Below the pieces are notes generated by a model that made no database searches, was not told the origin of the DNA, and was given only the letters and a program-made list of their open reading frames with translations. Both the position numbers and the translations under genes were made by a program. Below, piece by piece: positions 43,628 through 51,501 of a stretch of DNA of 64,000 bases. Positions within the stretch are counted from its first letter, which is position 1; each line of letters opens with the position of its first letter. The stretch lies in contig NZ_CP046973.1 in NCBI RefSeq assembly GCF_009792235.1, positions 1,736,001 to 1,800,000 on the forward strand, given 5' to 3'. Source of the stretch: Microcystis aeruginosa FD4. GTDB taxonomy: Bacteria > Cyanobacteriota > Cyanobacteriia > Cyanobacteriales > Microcystaceae.

Positions 43628-43778
43628 GGGGTTAGTTATCAGTTATCAGTTATCAGTTATCAGTTATCAGATGTGAGTTTTCAGTTCACTGATTACTGTT
43701 TACTGTTTACTGATCACTGAAAAAAGCTTCTCCCCACACCCCACACCCCACACCCCACACCCCACACCCCACACCCCA
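43628..43778. repeat. STRR cassette plus ACACCCC heptamers
   Basis: Six CAGTTAT units, a short core (GATGTGAGTTTTCAG), TACTGTT units and finally six or seven CACACCC units running up to 4 bases before the nanE start codon. The nanE translation signal therefore lies inside repeat DNA. Confidence 0.8.
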
Positions 43779-43782
43779 ATTT

Positions 43783-44466
43783 ATGCGAATAGAAACCTTA
43801 AAATCGGGTTTAATCGTCTCCTGTCAAGCACCAGTGGAGTCATCTCTGCACGATCCTGTAATTATTGCCGCCATGGCTCATGCTTGCGTGGATAGGGGTG
43901 CTTGTGGGGTCAGAATTGATAGTCCCGCTCATCTGAAAGCTACCCGTCAACAATTGCCGGATATACCGATAATTGGACTCTGGAAACGCAATTATCGCGA
44001 TTGTTCGGTATACATTACTCCCAAATATCAAGATGCTCTCGCTATTGCCGATGCGGGTGCCGATATAATTGCCTTGGATGCTACCCCGAGAAAGCGTCCT
44101 AAGGATGAAAATTTAGCCACAATTATCGATCGTATTCATCGGGAAACTGGTAAATTAGTCATGGCAGATATAGACTCGATCGAAAGTGCTATTTATGCCG
44201 TGGCAGCCGGTGCTGATATTGTCGGTACAACTCTTTACGGTTACACAGAAGCCACTAAACATCTGCCACCGCCAAGTTTTTCTTTCCTAGAAGAATTAGT
44301 TAATAAGTTGTCAGTTCCTGTTATCTGTGAAGGAGGAATATCGACGCCAACAGAAGCTAAAAAAGCCCTAGAAGTTGGTGCATATTCGGTAGTTGTTGGC
44401 ACGGCAATTACAGGGATTGATTTAAAAACTACTGCTTTTTTACAAGGAATTGTATCAAAAGATTAA
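43783..44466 (+). CDS. nanE: N-acetylmannosamine-6-phosphate 2-epimerase
   Basis: The 227-residue TIM-barrel enzyme interconverts ManNAc-6-P and GlcNAc-6-P. Family landmarks are LIVSCQAPVESSLHDP near residue 10, IIGLWKRNY near 65, ADIIALDATPRKRP near 95 and CEGGISTPTEAKKALEVGAY near 183, which holds the phosphate-binding loop. No other sialic acid catabolism gene is nearby, so it may act in amino-sugar recycling. No Shine-Dalgarno is visible because the region before the ATG is repeat DNA. Confidence 0.93.
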   Translation: MRIETLKSGLIVSCQAPVESSLHDPVIIAAMAHACVDRGACGVRIDSPAHLKATRQQLPDIPIIGLWKRNYRDCSVYITPKYQDALAIADAGADIIALDATPRKRPKDENLATIIDRIHRETGKLVMADIDSIESAIYAVAAGADIVGTTLYGYTEATKHLPPPSFSFLEELVNKLSVPVICEGGISTPTEAKKALEVGAYSVVVGTAITGIDLKTTAFLQGIVSKD

Positions 44467-44526
44467 TGGTAGGAAAAAAAAAGTTTAGCTGCACCTCCTA
44501 AAAATAGCGACAAACAAAGCGATTAT

Positions 44527-44661
44527 TCAGTTATCAGTTATCAGTTATCAGATTTGAATTTTAAGTGAGCGGTATGGATTAAGAGAGCAGTATTAAATGG
44601 CAGTTTTCTACTTTCTTTTCACCGATTACTGTTTACTGATCAGTGATCACTGATTACTGAT
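44527..44661. repeat. STRR cassette between nanE and phoX
   Basis: CAGTTAT units at the left, a core with ATTTGAATTTTAAGTGAGCGG and CTACTTTCTTTTCACCG, and TACTGAT/TACTGTT units at the right. The core matches those at 24400 and 43680 by eye. Confidence 0.75.
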
Positions 44662-44665
44662 TACT

Positions 44666-44695
44666 TTTAACTGGCTGTTAACTTAGTCATAACTT
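44666..44695 (+). promoter_or_regulatory. Candidate Pho box (three TTAAC-type repeats at 11-bp spacing)
   Basis: TTTAAC, GTTAAC and CATAAC end at 44671, 44682 and 44693, that is exactly 11 bp apart, 90-120 bp before the phoX ATG. Cyanobacterial SphR/PhoB boxes are direct 8-bp YTTAAYYT-like repeats with 3-bp spacers, so the site fits. It is expected to be induced by phosphate starvation. This is read by eye, not scored. Confidence 0.6.
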
Positions 44696-44785
44696 GGATA
44701 ATATATAATCCCTATGTCAAGTGTCTGTAATAAAATTTAACCTAATCAAGGTCTGAACATCAGTTTTGACTTTATTAATGAAAAT

Positions 44786-46987
44786 ATGAGTATTTCTCGC
44801 CGTAATTTCCTCACCTTTTTAACTGCCACTGCCGGTGTCTCTTTTTTCAGTCTGCAAGAGAAAAAATATTCCTCTCTGGTGAGCAGTCCTGCGAGCGCTG
44901 CTAATAGTTTTGGGTTAAACTTTGCTGCAGTCAAACTGCCGATTCCGCTAAAAATTGACGGCATGAGCGATGAAAGCCAAAAAAATGCCTATCAAACCTA
45001 TACAGTCCTAGATGATCTCGTTCTTCCGCAAGGATTCACCTATTATGTGGTAGCGCAGTGGGGAGATCAAGTAGGTGATTCCCGTTTCGGTTATAACAAT
45101 GATTATCTATCTTTTATCGAAACCAGTCCGGGTCAAGGTTATCTAACCGTTAATTTTGAATATATCAGTGGTCGTACTTGGCTACAAACCTTTGAACAGG
45201 TGATTGGTAAAACCCTACCCGTCAAGGAAGTACGGGAAAAAACCAACGAAAAGGGCGAAATTGCCGCCTATAACCTGCAAGATGCCAGCTTAAAGGCAAA
45301 AATCGAGGAAATCTCCCTAGAAGGCTTAATTGATCAGGGAATTGGCGTAATTTCCCTCGCTAAAGATCAAACGGGAAAATGGCAACGTACCTATAGTAAA
45401 GCCGATCGCCGCATTACCGGTATCTCTGGACTAAAGGACGGTCATTACCTGAAAGCGACCGGTCCTGCTGTAGCAATTTTTACCAAAACCGATAAACTTG
45501 GCTACGATGACGGATTAGGGTCAAAAATTATCGGAACATTGCAAAATTGTGCCGGGGGAACAACTCCTTGGGGAACCGTATTTAGTGCCGAGGAAAACTT
45601 TCAAGACCAAGTGACCGAGGTAGTGTTAAAAGACGGTTCCTCTTTGCATCCCGATACTACTCCCTTTATTCTCAATAGTTCGGAAGTGGATGGCCGGGGT
45701 AATGTTTTCGGGTTAGCGGGAAATAAATACGGTTGGATGGTGGAGGTGGATCCGGCCAATCCCGACGATTACGGCACAAAACACACTTGGTTAGGGCGTT
45801 TTCGCCATGAAGCGGTCGCTTTTCTCGCTCAAACGGGGCAACCCTTGGCGGTTTATTCAGGATGCGATCGCAGAGGAGGTCATGTCTATAAATTCGTTTC
45901 CGAGGGCAAAATTAGCGATATTAAGCAGAAAAATAACTCAAAACTCCTAGAAAAAGGAATGCTCTACGGGGCCAAATTCAACCCCGATAAAACCGGTTAT
46001 TGGATACCCCTAAATCCCGACACGGAGATAAATCCCGTCCTACCGAGTCAAATTGCCGCTAGTCGCGGGGATGGGGTAGTAGCTTTGCCAAATCCCGAAA
46101 GAACGGTCAATGAGACTAAATTACTGCTATTTAAGGACGATGAGGAGATTCTAGCCTACAAAGCTAAATATAAGACCCTCGCGGACCTGTATGAAGGTAA
46201 TCCGACGGAAAAACAGGGAGCAATTCTCATCGATGCTCATTTTGCCGCTAACGCCGTTGGGGTCACTTGTACTGGTCGGCCAGAAGATACGGAAGTGGAC
46301 GAGAATGGCACTTTATATATAACCTTTACCTCTGGTAGTCCCAGTGAAGCGGAGGGAGGAGCCGATAAGGAGATATTTAAGGGACCAAATGGCGAAATAC
46401 CCTACGAATTTGGTTGGATTATCAGTTTAAGGGAAGATAATAATGATGCTGCTTCCTTAAGTTTTCGTTGGGATGTGGTCGCTTATGGAGGGGAACCGAC
46501 AGAGAAAGGTCAGGGTTTTTCTAATCCCGATAACCTCGCTTTCGATCAACAGGGAAATCTCTGGATGGTTAGCGATATTTCCACGGGTGGGTTAAATCGA
46601 GAGATGAAAACTCGTTATCCCCAAGGGGTTCCGGTTAGTCAACGGGATTTATTGGGGATTTTTGGCAATAATAGTGCTTGGGTGTTTGCCAAGGGTCAAG
46701 AGCATCCCTATCCTTTTGCTATCGCTCCCATGGATGCGGAATTAACGGGATTGTACTTTACTCCCGACCAAGAGACGTTATTTTTGGCAGTACAACATCC
46801 GGGGGAAGCGGGGGGAATTCGTCGGGATTTGGCCTTTGAAAACCGCAAATTTGCCCTGAAAACCACTAATGGGCAGGAATTTGAACAAATGCGACAAGTA
46901 CCCCTAGGGTCGAATTGGCCCAGTGGTCAAGTTAATCAACCTCCCCGGCCGGCAGTGGTGGCAATTCGGCGAATTGAGTCAAAATAG
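44786..46987 (+). CDS. phoX: PhoX-type alkaline phosphatase (DUF839)
   Basis: The 733-residue protein has a twin-arginine signal (SISRRNFLTFLTATAGVSFF) and the DUF839/PhoX beta-propeller with typical blocks: FGYNNDYLSFIE, NCAGGTTPWGTVFSAEENFQ near 255, GWMVEVDP, GRFRHEAVAF, FTSGSPSEAEGG and NPDNLAFDQQGNLWMVSD near 580. PhoX enzymes are Ca2+/Fe-dependent monoesterases exported folded to the periplasm to gain phosphate. A Pho-box-like repeat lies upstream. Confidence 0.92.
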   Translation: MSISRRNFLTFLTATAGVSFFSLQEKKYSSLVSSPASAANSFGLNFAAVKLPIPLKIDGMSDESQKNAYQTYTVLDDLVLPQGFTYYVVAQWGDQVGDSRFGYNNDYLSFIETSPGQGYLTVNFEYISGRTWLQTFEQVIGKTLPVKEVREKTNEKGEIAAYNLQDASLKAKIEEISLEGLIDQGIGVISLAKDQTGKWQRTYSKADRRITGISGLKDGHYLKATGPAVAIFTKTDKLGYDDGLGSKIIGTLQNCAGGTTPWGTVFSAEENFQDQVTEVVLKDGSSLHPDTTPFILNSSEVDGRGNVFGLAGNKYGWMVEVDPANPDDYGTKHTWLGRFRHEAVAFLAQTGQPLAVYSGCDRRGGHVYKFVSEGKISDIKQKNNSKLLEKGMLYGAKFNPDKTGYWIPLNPDTEINPVLPSQIAASRGDGVVALPNPERTVNETKLLLFKDDEEILAYKAKYKTLADLYEGNPTEKQGAILIDAHFAANAVGVTCTGRPEDTEVDENGTLYITFTSGSPSEAEGGADKEIFKGPNGEIPYEFGWIISLREDNNDAASLSFRWDVVAYGGEPTEKGQGFSNPDNLAFDQQGNLWMVSDISTGGLNREMKTRYPQGVPVSQRDLLGIFGNNSAWVFAKGQEHPYPFAIAPMDAELTGLYFTPDQETLFLAVQHPGEAGGIRRDLAFENRKFALKTTNGQEFEQMRQVPLGSNWPSGQVNQPPRPAVVAIRRIESK

Positions 46988-46994
46988 GAGAAGG

Positions 46995-47145
46995 GAGAGG
47001 GAAGTGGGGAAGTGGGAATTATGAATTATGAATTATGAATTATGAATTATGAATTGGGGAAGTGGGGGAAGTGGTAATTATGAATTATGAATTGGGGAAT
47101 TGGGGAAGTGGGGAAGTGGGGAAGTGGGGAAGTGGGGAAGTTTCG
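46995..47145. repeat. GAATTAT heptamers and GGGGAAGTG nonamers
   Basis: Runs of GAATTAT (about six copies) alternate with GGGGAAGTG units. The latter are the unit seen at 21384 and 25110, but here paired with a different heptamer. The repeats fill half of the 311-bp gap between phoX and the clock pair. Confidence 0.8.
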
Positions 47146-47298
47146 GGAAAAATCGTTAAATTAAGGATTTTAAGAGCAAGGTTGCCATTAATATCTCACT
47201 TTTGCCGGAGATATATTGTGATTTTATCCTTGAGTTTCCCAAAGATGAGCGTACTATGAGAGTAGGGGGAAAAAGATAATTTTAGCGATCGATTAACA

Positions 47299-48165
47299 AT
47301 GACTAGGGATCTCTGTAGGATTTTATTGATAGAGGATGAGCCGACGACTGTTAAACTAATCCAGAGATTGCTGTTAAAGGCCCCCCAATGTTCCTTGGCC
47401 AAGGGGTTGACTTTTACCCTCACCCAAGCTCAGGATCTACAGGAAACTGGCGAAAAACTAGCAGGGGAGAAATTTGATCTCATCCTCTTAAGCTTGGAAA
47501 TCTCTGTCCCCCCCGGTTTAAATATCCTAGTCAAAACCAGAGAATTAGCCTCTGATCTACCGATAGTGGTTCAAACTACTAGCAATGATGAGAAATTAGT
47601 CGTTAAAGCCTTTCAACTGGGTGCTGATGGTTATATTCAGTTAAATAATATCGATAGTAGTCTTTTAGTCTATCAAATTCGTGTGGCGATCGAGCGTCAG
47701 CAATATATCCTCAATCTTAAACATCAACAACAGGAAGAGGAATTTCGCGAACTGGAACAGTTAATCAAGGGAGGACAAACTAGCATCACGGCGAAAATGT
47801 TCGGTTCTGAGGCAATAAGGCAAAGTATTCCCGATATTTTTCAAGAATTAGTCCAAAATTACGGAGAGTTGTTAGATTTAGCTTTAGAAGAACAAGCATA
47901 TAAAGTGGAACATAATCTATCGGAACGACTGCGAAGCTTGGCCGATAAGTTAGGATTCTTAAAAGCTAGTCCTCGCGATGTGGTGGATATTCATACCACC
48001 ACCCTACGCCAAAAAAATCAGGATGTCACCCTGGCCAAAGCGCAGGCCTACGTTAGCGAAGGTCGTCTTATGGTCTTGGAATTGATGGGTTATCTCGTCT
48101 CTTTCTATCGTAAATACTATATCGGTCTCAGCAACATTAAACTGTTCAATAACACGCAATCATGA
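47299..48165 (+). CDS. Receiver-like protein, probable KaiA3-type clock protein
   Basis: The 288-residue protein has an N-terminal receiver fold (RILLIEDEPTTVKLIQRLLL) in which the phosphate-accepting Asp is replaced by Ser65 (LILLSLEIS) and the conserved Lys by Gln114 (GYIQLNN), so it cannot be phosphorylated in the usual way. A coiled linker and an all-helical C-terminal domain (VVDIHTTTL...EGRLMVLELMGYLVSFYR, near 215-275) recall KaiA. It overlaps the kaiB paralogue by 4 bp (ATGA). A receiver/KaiA-like chimera next to kaiB3 is the arrangement described as KaiA3 in Synechocystis; the assignment here is inference. Confidence 0.7.
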   Translation: MTRDLCRILLIEDEPTTVKLIQRLLLKAPQCSLAKGLTFTLTQAQDLQETGEKLAGEKFDLILLSLEISVPPGLNILVKTRELASDLPIVVQTTSNDEKLVVKAFQLGADGYIQLNNIDSSLLVYQIRVAIERQQYILNLKHQQQEEEFRELEQLIKGGQTSITAKMFGSEAIRQSIPDIFQELVQNYGELLDLALEEQAYKVEHNLSERLRSLADKLGFLKASPRDVVDIHTTTLRQKNQDVTLAKAQAYVSEGRLMVLELMGYLVSFYRKYYIGLSNIKLFNNTQS

Positions 48166-48452
48166 GTCAATATCTTCTCAAACTCTACATTATGGGTGAT
48201 TCAAGTAAATCCCAGAGGGCGATCGCCAATATTTTTCGGATCTGTCGCGAGGAGTTATCTGATCTTTATACGGTAGAAATAATTGATGTTCTCGAACAGC
48301 CGCAATTAGCGGAACAGGATAAAATTCTCGTAACTCCTACTTTAGTCAAACAACTTCCCCCACCCCTACAAAGAATTATCGGCGATATGTCCAATACCCA
48401 AAAGGTTCTCCTCGGTTTGGATGTTATACCCAAAGATTCCCATCTCAATTAG
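48162..48452 (+). CDS. kaiB3: KaiB family clock protein, probably KaiB3
   Basis: The 96-residue thioredoxin-like protein has the KaiB core: YLLKLYIMGDSSKSQRAI, VEIIDVLEQPQLAEQDKILV, TPTLVKQLPPPLQRIIGDMS and KVLLGLDV. Canonical KaiB binds phosphorylated KaiC after a fold switch. This copy diverges from the main clock KaiB (MGDSSK in place of AGNTPN; short tail) and no kaiC is adjacent, so it is most likely the KaiB3 paralogue. It is translationally coupled to the preceding gene. Confidence 0.88.
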   Translation: MSQYLLKLYIMGDSSKSQRAIANIFRICREELSDLYTVEIIDVLEQPQLAEQDKILVTPTLVKQLPPPLQRIIGDMSNTQKVLLGLDVIPKDSHLN

Positions 48453-48486
48453 GATTTTTCCTCGCTAATAAGCTCTAATCTTGATT

Positions 48487-49110
48487 TTATTCGATCGCCT
48501 CAGCGATGTGTTTTAAAATCTGCAAAACTCTATATAGTTCTTCTCTGGAAATAAAGGGAGCAAATACCCTAGATAGGGCATAATGATGGGCATTAGCTCT
48601 CAATTTGACCAATAAAATATCATCTCCATTGGTGACGAGGGCAAAGCTAGGTTTTTCCGGCCGGGGATTAGCCATCAAATAGGCTAAGGTTTGCGGTAAG
48701 GCAGTCCAAACCGATAGGGCGGTTTTTTTTGATTCTACAATTACCACCCAAAACTGATTTAACCAGACTAAAACATCGATTCTACCCGATAGTATTTCTT
48801 CCCCATCATCGACGGTTAAGCTTACCGATTCCTCTGCGCGTACTCGAAAAGGCGGATCGTAAAAACCCGCAATCGCTAGTAACGGAGAAACTAACAATAA
48901 AGTCACGGTTCCTTCTAATAACTGTCCCGCCGATCTTTGGTATAAATACCTTTGTCTTAGTTCATCCAAACTCTTTTTTTCATGGCTAGATAGAGACAGT
49001 AAATCACTTTGCCATTCGGGAAAAAACGCCCCATCTTCTGTTAAGGAGAGATTAAATCTTGTCTCGGCCATGGCAATAGTCGTGATCGCTTCGGTAATAG
49101 CACTCGACAT
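48487..49110 (-). CDS. Type I restriction R-subunit-like nuclease domain protein
   Basis: The 207-residue protein resembles the stand-alone HSDR_N-type domain proteins common in cyanobacteria. A PD-(D/E)XK core is visible as SGRIDVLVWLNQFWVVIVES followed by KK (Asp near 110, E-x-K near 122), with QTLAYLMANP downstream. No methylase, specificity or helicase partner is nearby, so a classic restriction role is unlikely. It lies 5 bp after csaB on the same strand and is probably co-transcribed. Confidence 0.78.
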   Translation of the reverse strand: MSSAITEAITTIAMAETRFNLSLTEDGAFFPEWQSDLLSLSSHEKKSLDELRQRYLYQRSAGQLLEGTVTLLLVSPLLAIAGFYDPPFRVRAEESVSLTVDDGEEILSGRIDVLVWLNQFWVVIVESKKTALSVWTALPQTLAYLMANPRPEKPSFALVTNGDDILLVKLRANAHHYALSRVFAPFISREELYRVLQILKHIAEAIE

Positions 49111-49115
49111 AAAAA

Positions 49116-50153
49116 TTAGCTCACCAATCTAAACAAAATTTCTCGATGAATTAAAGCTCGATCGATTAAAAAATGTTTGCGATCGCTGGTTAATCCTTCT
49201 CCATTGGCATAAAAATCAATCCAAGCATTACTAATATCATTAACTGCCTCTGGTAACTGATCTAATTCCCAACCCTGCATCGGGACTTCGGCAATTAACC
49301 GCGAGACTTTCGGATCATAACTAAGGGCAAAACAACGACAATCTTCTGCCGCGGCCATAATTAAACTATGAAAGCGCATTCCGATCACCATTTCTACCCC
49401 GCGAAATAAGCCTTTTAACTGTCTTGGATCCTCTAAGCTAATGATTTGATAATTTTCTCTTAATTGACGGGCTACAGCTTCACAGAGGGGCAAATCCCGC
49501 AACTTTTGAAAAGGGACTAAGAGAATAAACGCCCCCGTACTGGTTTGCAAATGAATTAAAGCTTGGGTTAATTTATCTAATTTTGCTGGGGTTAATAGGG
49601 GATGGGGACGTAAATTGACGGCGATTCTTGGGGCAGGTAAATCCGATAATCCCTTGACGGATTGAGCGTCTAAAGCCCATACTGGATCGGGGGCAACAAT
49701 GGGACTAATACCCCAATCAGCGACTAAATGAGCCGATACATCATCGCGCACAGTAACTAAACTACATTGTTTTAAGACTTTTTTGGTTAACCAACGAGTA
49801 AAAGGTCTATTTAATGGTCCAATTCCCTGGCCCCAAGCCATAGTTTTTAAGCCCAATAATTGAGCAAGAGCCATTAAACCACCGTAATAAATTGGACTGG
49901 CAAAACTGGTGACATCCTGCATTAAACTGCCGCCACCCCAGATAAATATATCGGCTTTTTTAAGAGTTTTAAAAACTTGCCACCAATCCCGACTAGGACA
50001 GGTTTCTACTCCATAACGTTGACTGGTTTCTCTGGGATTATTTGACAAAACAATAGGTTTAATTTCTGAGGGCAACATCTGCAATAGAGACACTAATAAT
50101 GCCTCATCTCCTCCGTTTCCTCTCCCATAATATCCACAAATTACTGCACGCAT
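49116..50153 (-). CDS. csaB: Polysaccharide pyruvyl transferase CsaB
   Basis: The 345-residue protein is a CsaB-type pyruvyl transferase of GT-B-like fold, which adds ketal pyruvate to cell-wall polysaccharide as an anchor for S-layer proteins. Markers are CGYYGRGNGGDEALLVSLLQ near 7, IWGGGSLMQDVTS near 70, GQGIGPLNRPFTR near 108 and GMRFHSLIMAAAEDC near 258. Length is normal. The ATG sits 5 bp from an STRR run, so the upstream signal is in repeat DNA. Confidence 0.92.
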   Translation of the reverse strand: MRAVICGYYGRGNGGDEALLVSLLQMLPSEIKPIVLSNNPRETSQRYGVETCPSRDWWQVFKTLKKADIFIWGGGSLMQDVTSFASPIYYGGLMALAQLLGLKTMAWGQGIGPLNRPFTRWLTKKVLKQCSLVTVRDDVSAHLVADWGISPIVAPDPVWALDAQSVKGLSDLPAPRIAVNLRPHPLLTPAKLDKLTQALIHLQTSTGAFILLVPFQKLRDLPLCEAVARQLRENYQIISLEDPRQLKGLFRGVEMVIGMRFHSLIMAAAEDCRCFALSYDPKVSRLIAEVPMQGWELDQLPEAVNDISNAWIDFYANGEGLTSDRKHFLIDRALIHREILFRLVS

Positions 50154-50156
50154 ATA

Positions 50157-50410
50157 TCAGTTATCAGTTATCAGTTATCAGTTATCAGTCAACATTTGCC
50201 TGTTGTCTGTTCCAGTGTTTTCTTGAAAGTAGGGTTTCCCTTTTGGCTTTTTCCTTGAAAAATGTCTCTTAGTTTCTTAAGTTATGCCGTCAGCTACAAG
50301 TTAGCAATGACCAGTTTTATTGGATTCAGTGATCAGTTTATCTATTGTCTTATTCCCCCTCATAACTAATAACTTAAACCTGATCACTGTTTACTGATAA
50401 CTGATCACTG
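50157..50410. repeat. STRR cluster between csaB and raf1
   Basis: Five CAGTTAT units at the left and a mix of TGATCAC / TGATAAC / TACTGAT units at the right (50375-50410) flank a core of about 170 bp without coding signal. Confidence 0.75.
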
Positions 50411-50412
50411 AT

Positions 50413-51492
50413 TTAGTCATCCATTTGCCAGGGTTCGGTGATGTTTTTTTCATCAAGGATATTTTTAGCCCTTAAAATCAAGACTAATTGACCTAAGATG
50501 GTGACATTGGGGGGACTATCAAACCATTGTAAAAAGACGGAATTATCTCTCTCTACTAGATAATAATTGTTCACGTCCCATTCGGCAAAAACTCGATCGA
50601 TCACTAATAACACTTCCTCGGATCTGGTGGCAATCGATCGAGGTAATTGATCGCTAGGCCATAAAATAGCTATAGGATCGATCGCTTTGAGAATTGCTTG
50701 CCAACCGGGGAGAGGCACAATTGTTTGTTTATCCCCCACCGTTACCAGTCGAAAAGGTTCCTCGACGCTCAAACTTTCTGTGTGTTTTATATCAGTTACC
50801 GTCACCGGAAATCTTCCTACTAAAGGAATAATTCTGGCTAATTCGTCCTCATCCTGTAAACGATGGACGGGTAGCAGGGGAGCGCTACGGGTGGGAGTAA
50901 CGGTAAAATCTTGTAGTAAAGACTCGATCGCCTGTCTGGCCGAGTCAGAATGGGCAAATTTCAAACCTTTAGCGATTAATTTCGCTCTTTCGGCTAAATC
51001 TCGCTTTTGTTTACCCCGTTTCCAACACTGGTAAGCGATCGCATCTCCAGGATGACGGGTAAATTCACTGGGAATCTGGGATAAACGGGAAAAATCTTGG
51101 ATAGCTTTGGCGATATCGTGTGCTTCAGCCACCTCAATCCTTTTTTCTGCCGCTAATTTCGCTGCCCCCAATCTTTGTTCTTGGTTGAGAATTCGCAATT
51201 CGTATAGCACATCACTGCGCGGCCCGATGTAGTAACTTAACAAATCTTCAGCTGCTCCCGCTTTGATTAAACTCTCAAAAACTTGGGCAGCGACAATAAT
51301 TAAATTTTGTTGGGCATTTTGAAACCCGGTTTGTTCAAAGATTAACTGGGAATCGTAGCCAGCTTTTTGCAGTTTTTGACATTTTTGCCCCCAATTCACC
51401 CAATTTCCTTCCTTATGAAGCAGCGATCGCATTAATTCGGTCGCTTCCGTTTCGCTGATTCGATCATCTGTACTGCGAGGCTGTTCTGTCAT
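50413..51492 (-). CDS. raf1: RuBisCO accumulation factor 1
   Basis: The 359-residue chaperone stabilises RbcL dimers during assembly of L8S8 RuBisCO. The start MTEQPRSTDDRISETEATEL and the alpha-domain blocks LLHKEGNWVNWGQKCQKLQK, YYIGPRSDVLYELRILNQEQ and HPGDAIAYQCWKRGKQKRDL match Raf1, and a C-terminal beta domain follows. I set the start at 51490-51492; the open frame extends 45 codons further into the left end of a tnpB element and that part is not native. The element lies about 10-20 bp before the start, so the original promoter has been displaced. Confidence 0.93.
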   Translation of the reverse strand: MTEQPRSTDDRISETEATELMRSLLHKEGNWVNWGQKCQKLQKAGYDSQLIFEQTGFQNAQQNLIIVAAQVFESLIKAGAAEDLLSYYIGPRSDVLYELRILNQEQRLGAAKLAAEKRIEVAEAHDIAKAIQDFSRLSQIPSEFTRHPGDAIAYQCWKRGKQKRDLAERAKLIAKGLKFAHSDSARQAIESLLQDFTVTPTRSAPLLPVHRLQDEDELARIIPLVGRFPVTVTDIKHTESLSVEEPFRLVTVGDKQTIVPLPGWQAILKAIDPIAILWPSDQLPRSIATRSEEVLLVIDRVFAEWDVNNYYLVERDNSVFLQWFDSPPNVTILGQLVLILRAKNILDEKNITEPWQMDD

Positions 51493-51501
51493 CGAAAATT
51501 T

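Noticed and set aside
47299..48452. Canonical kaiABC clock operon.
   Set aside because: No kaiC follows, KaiB is divergent, and the first protein has an extended receiver/linker form unlike canonical KaiA.
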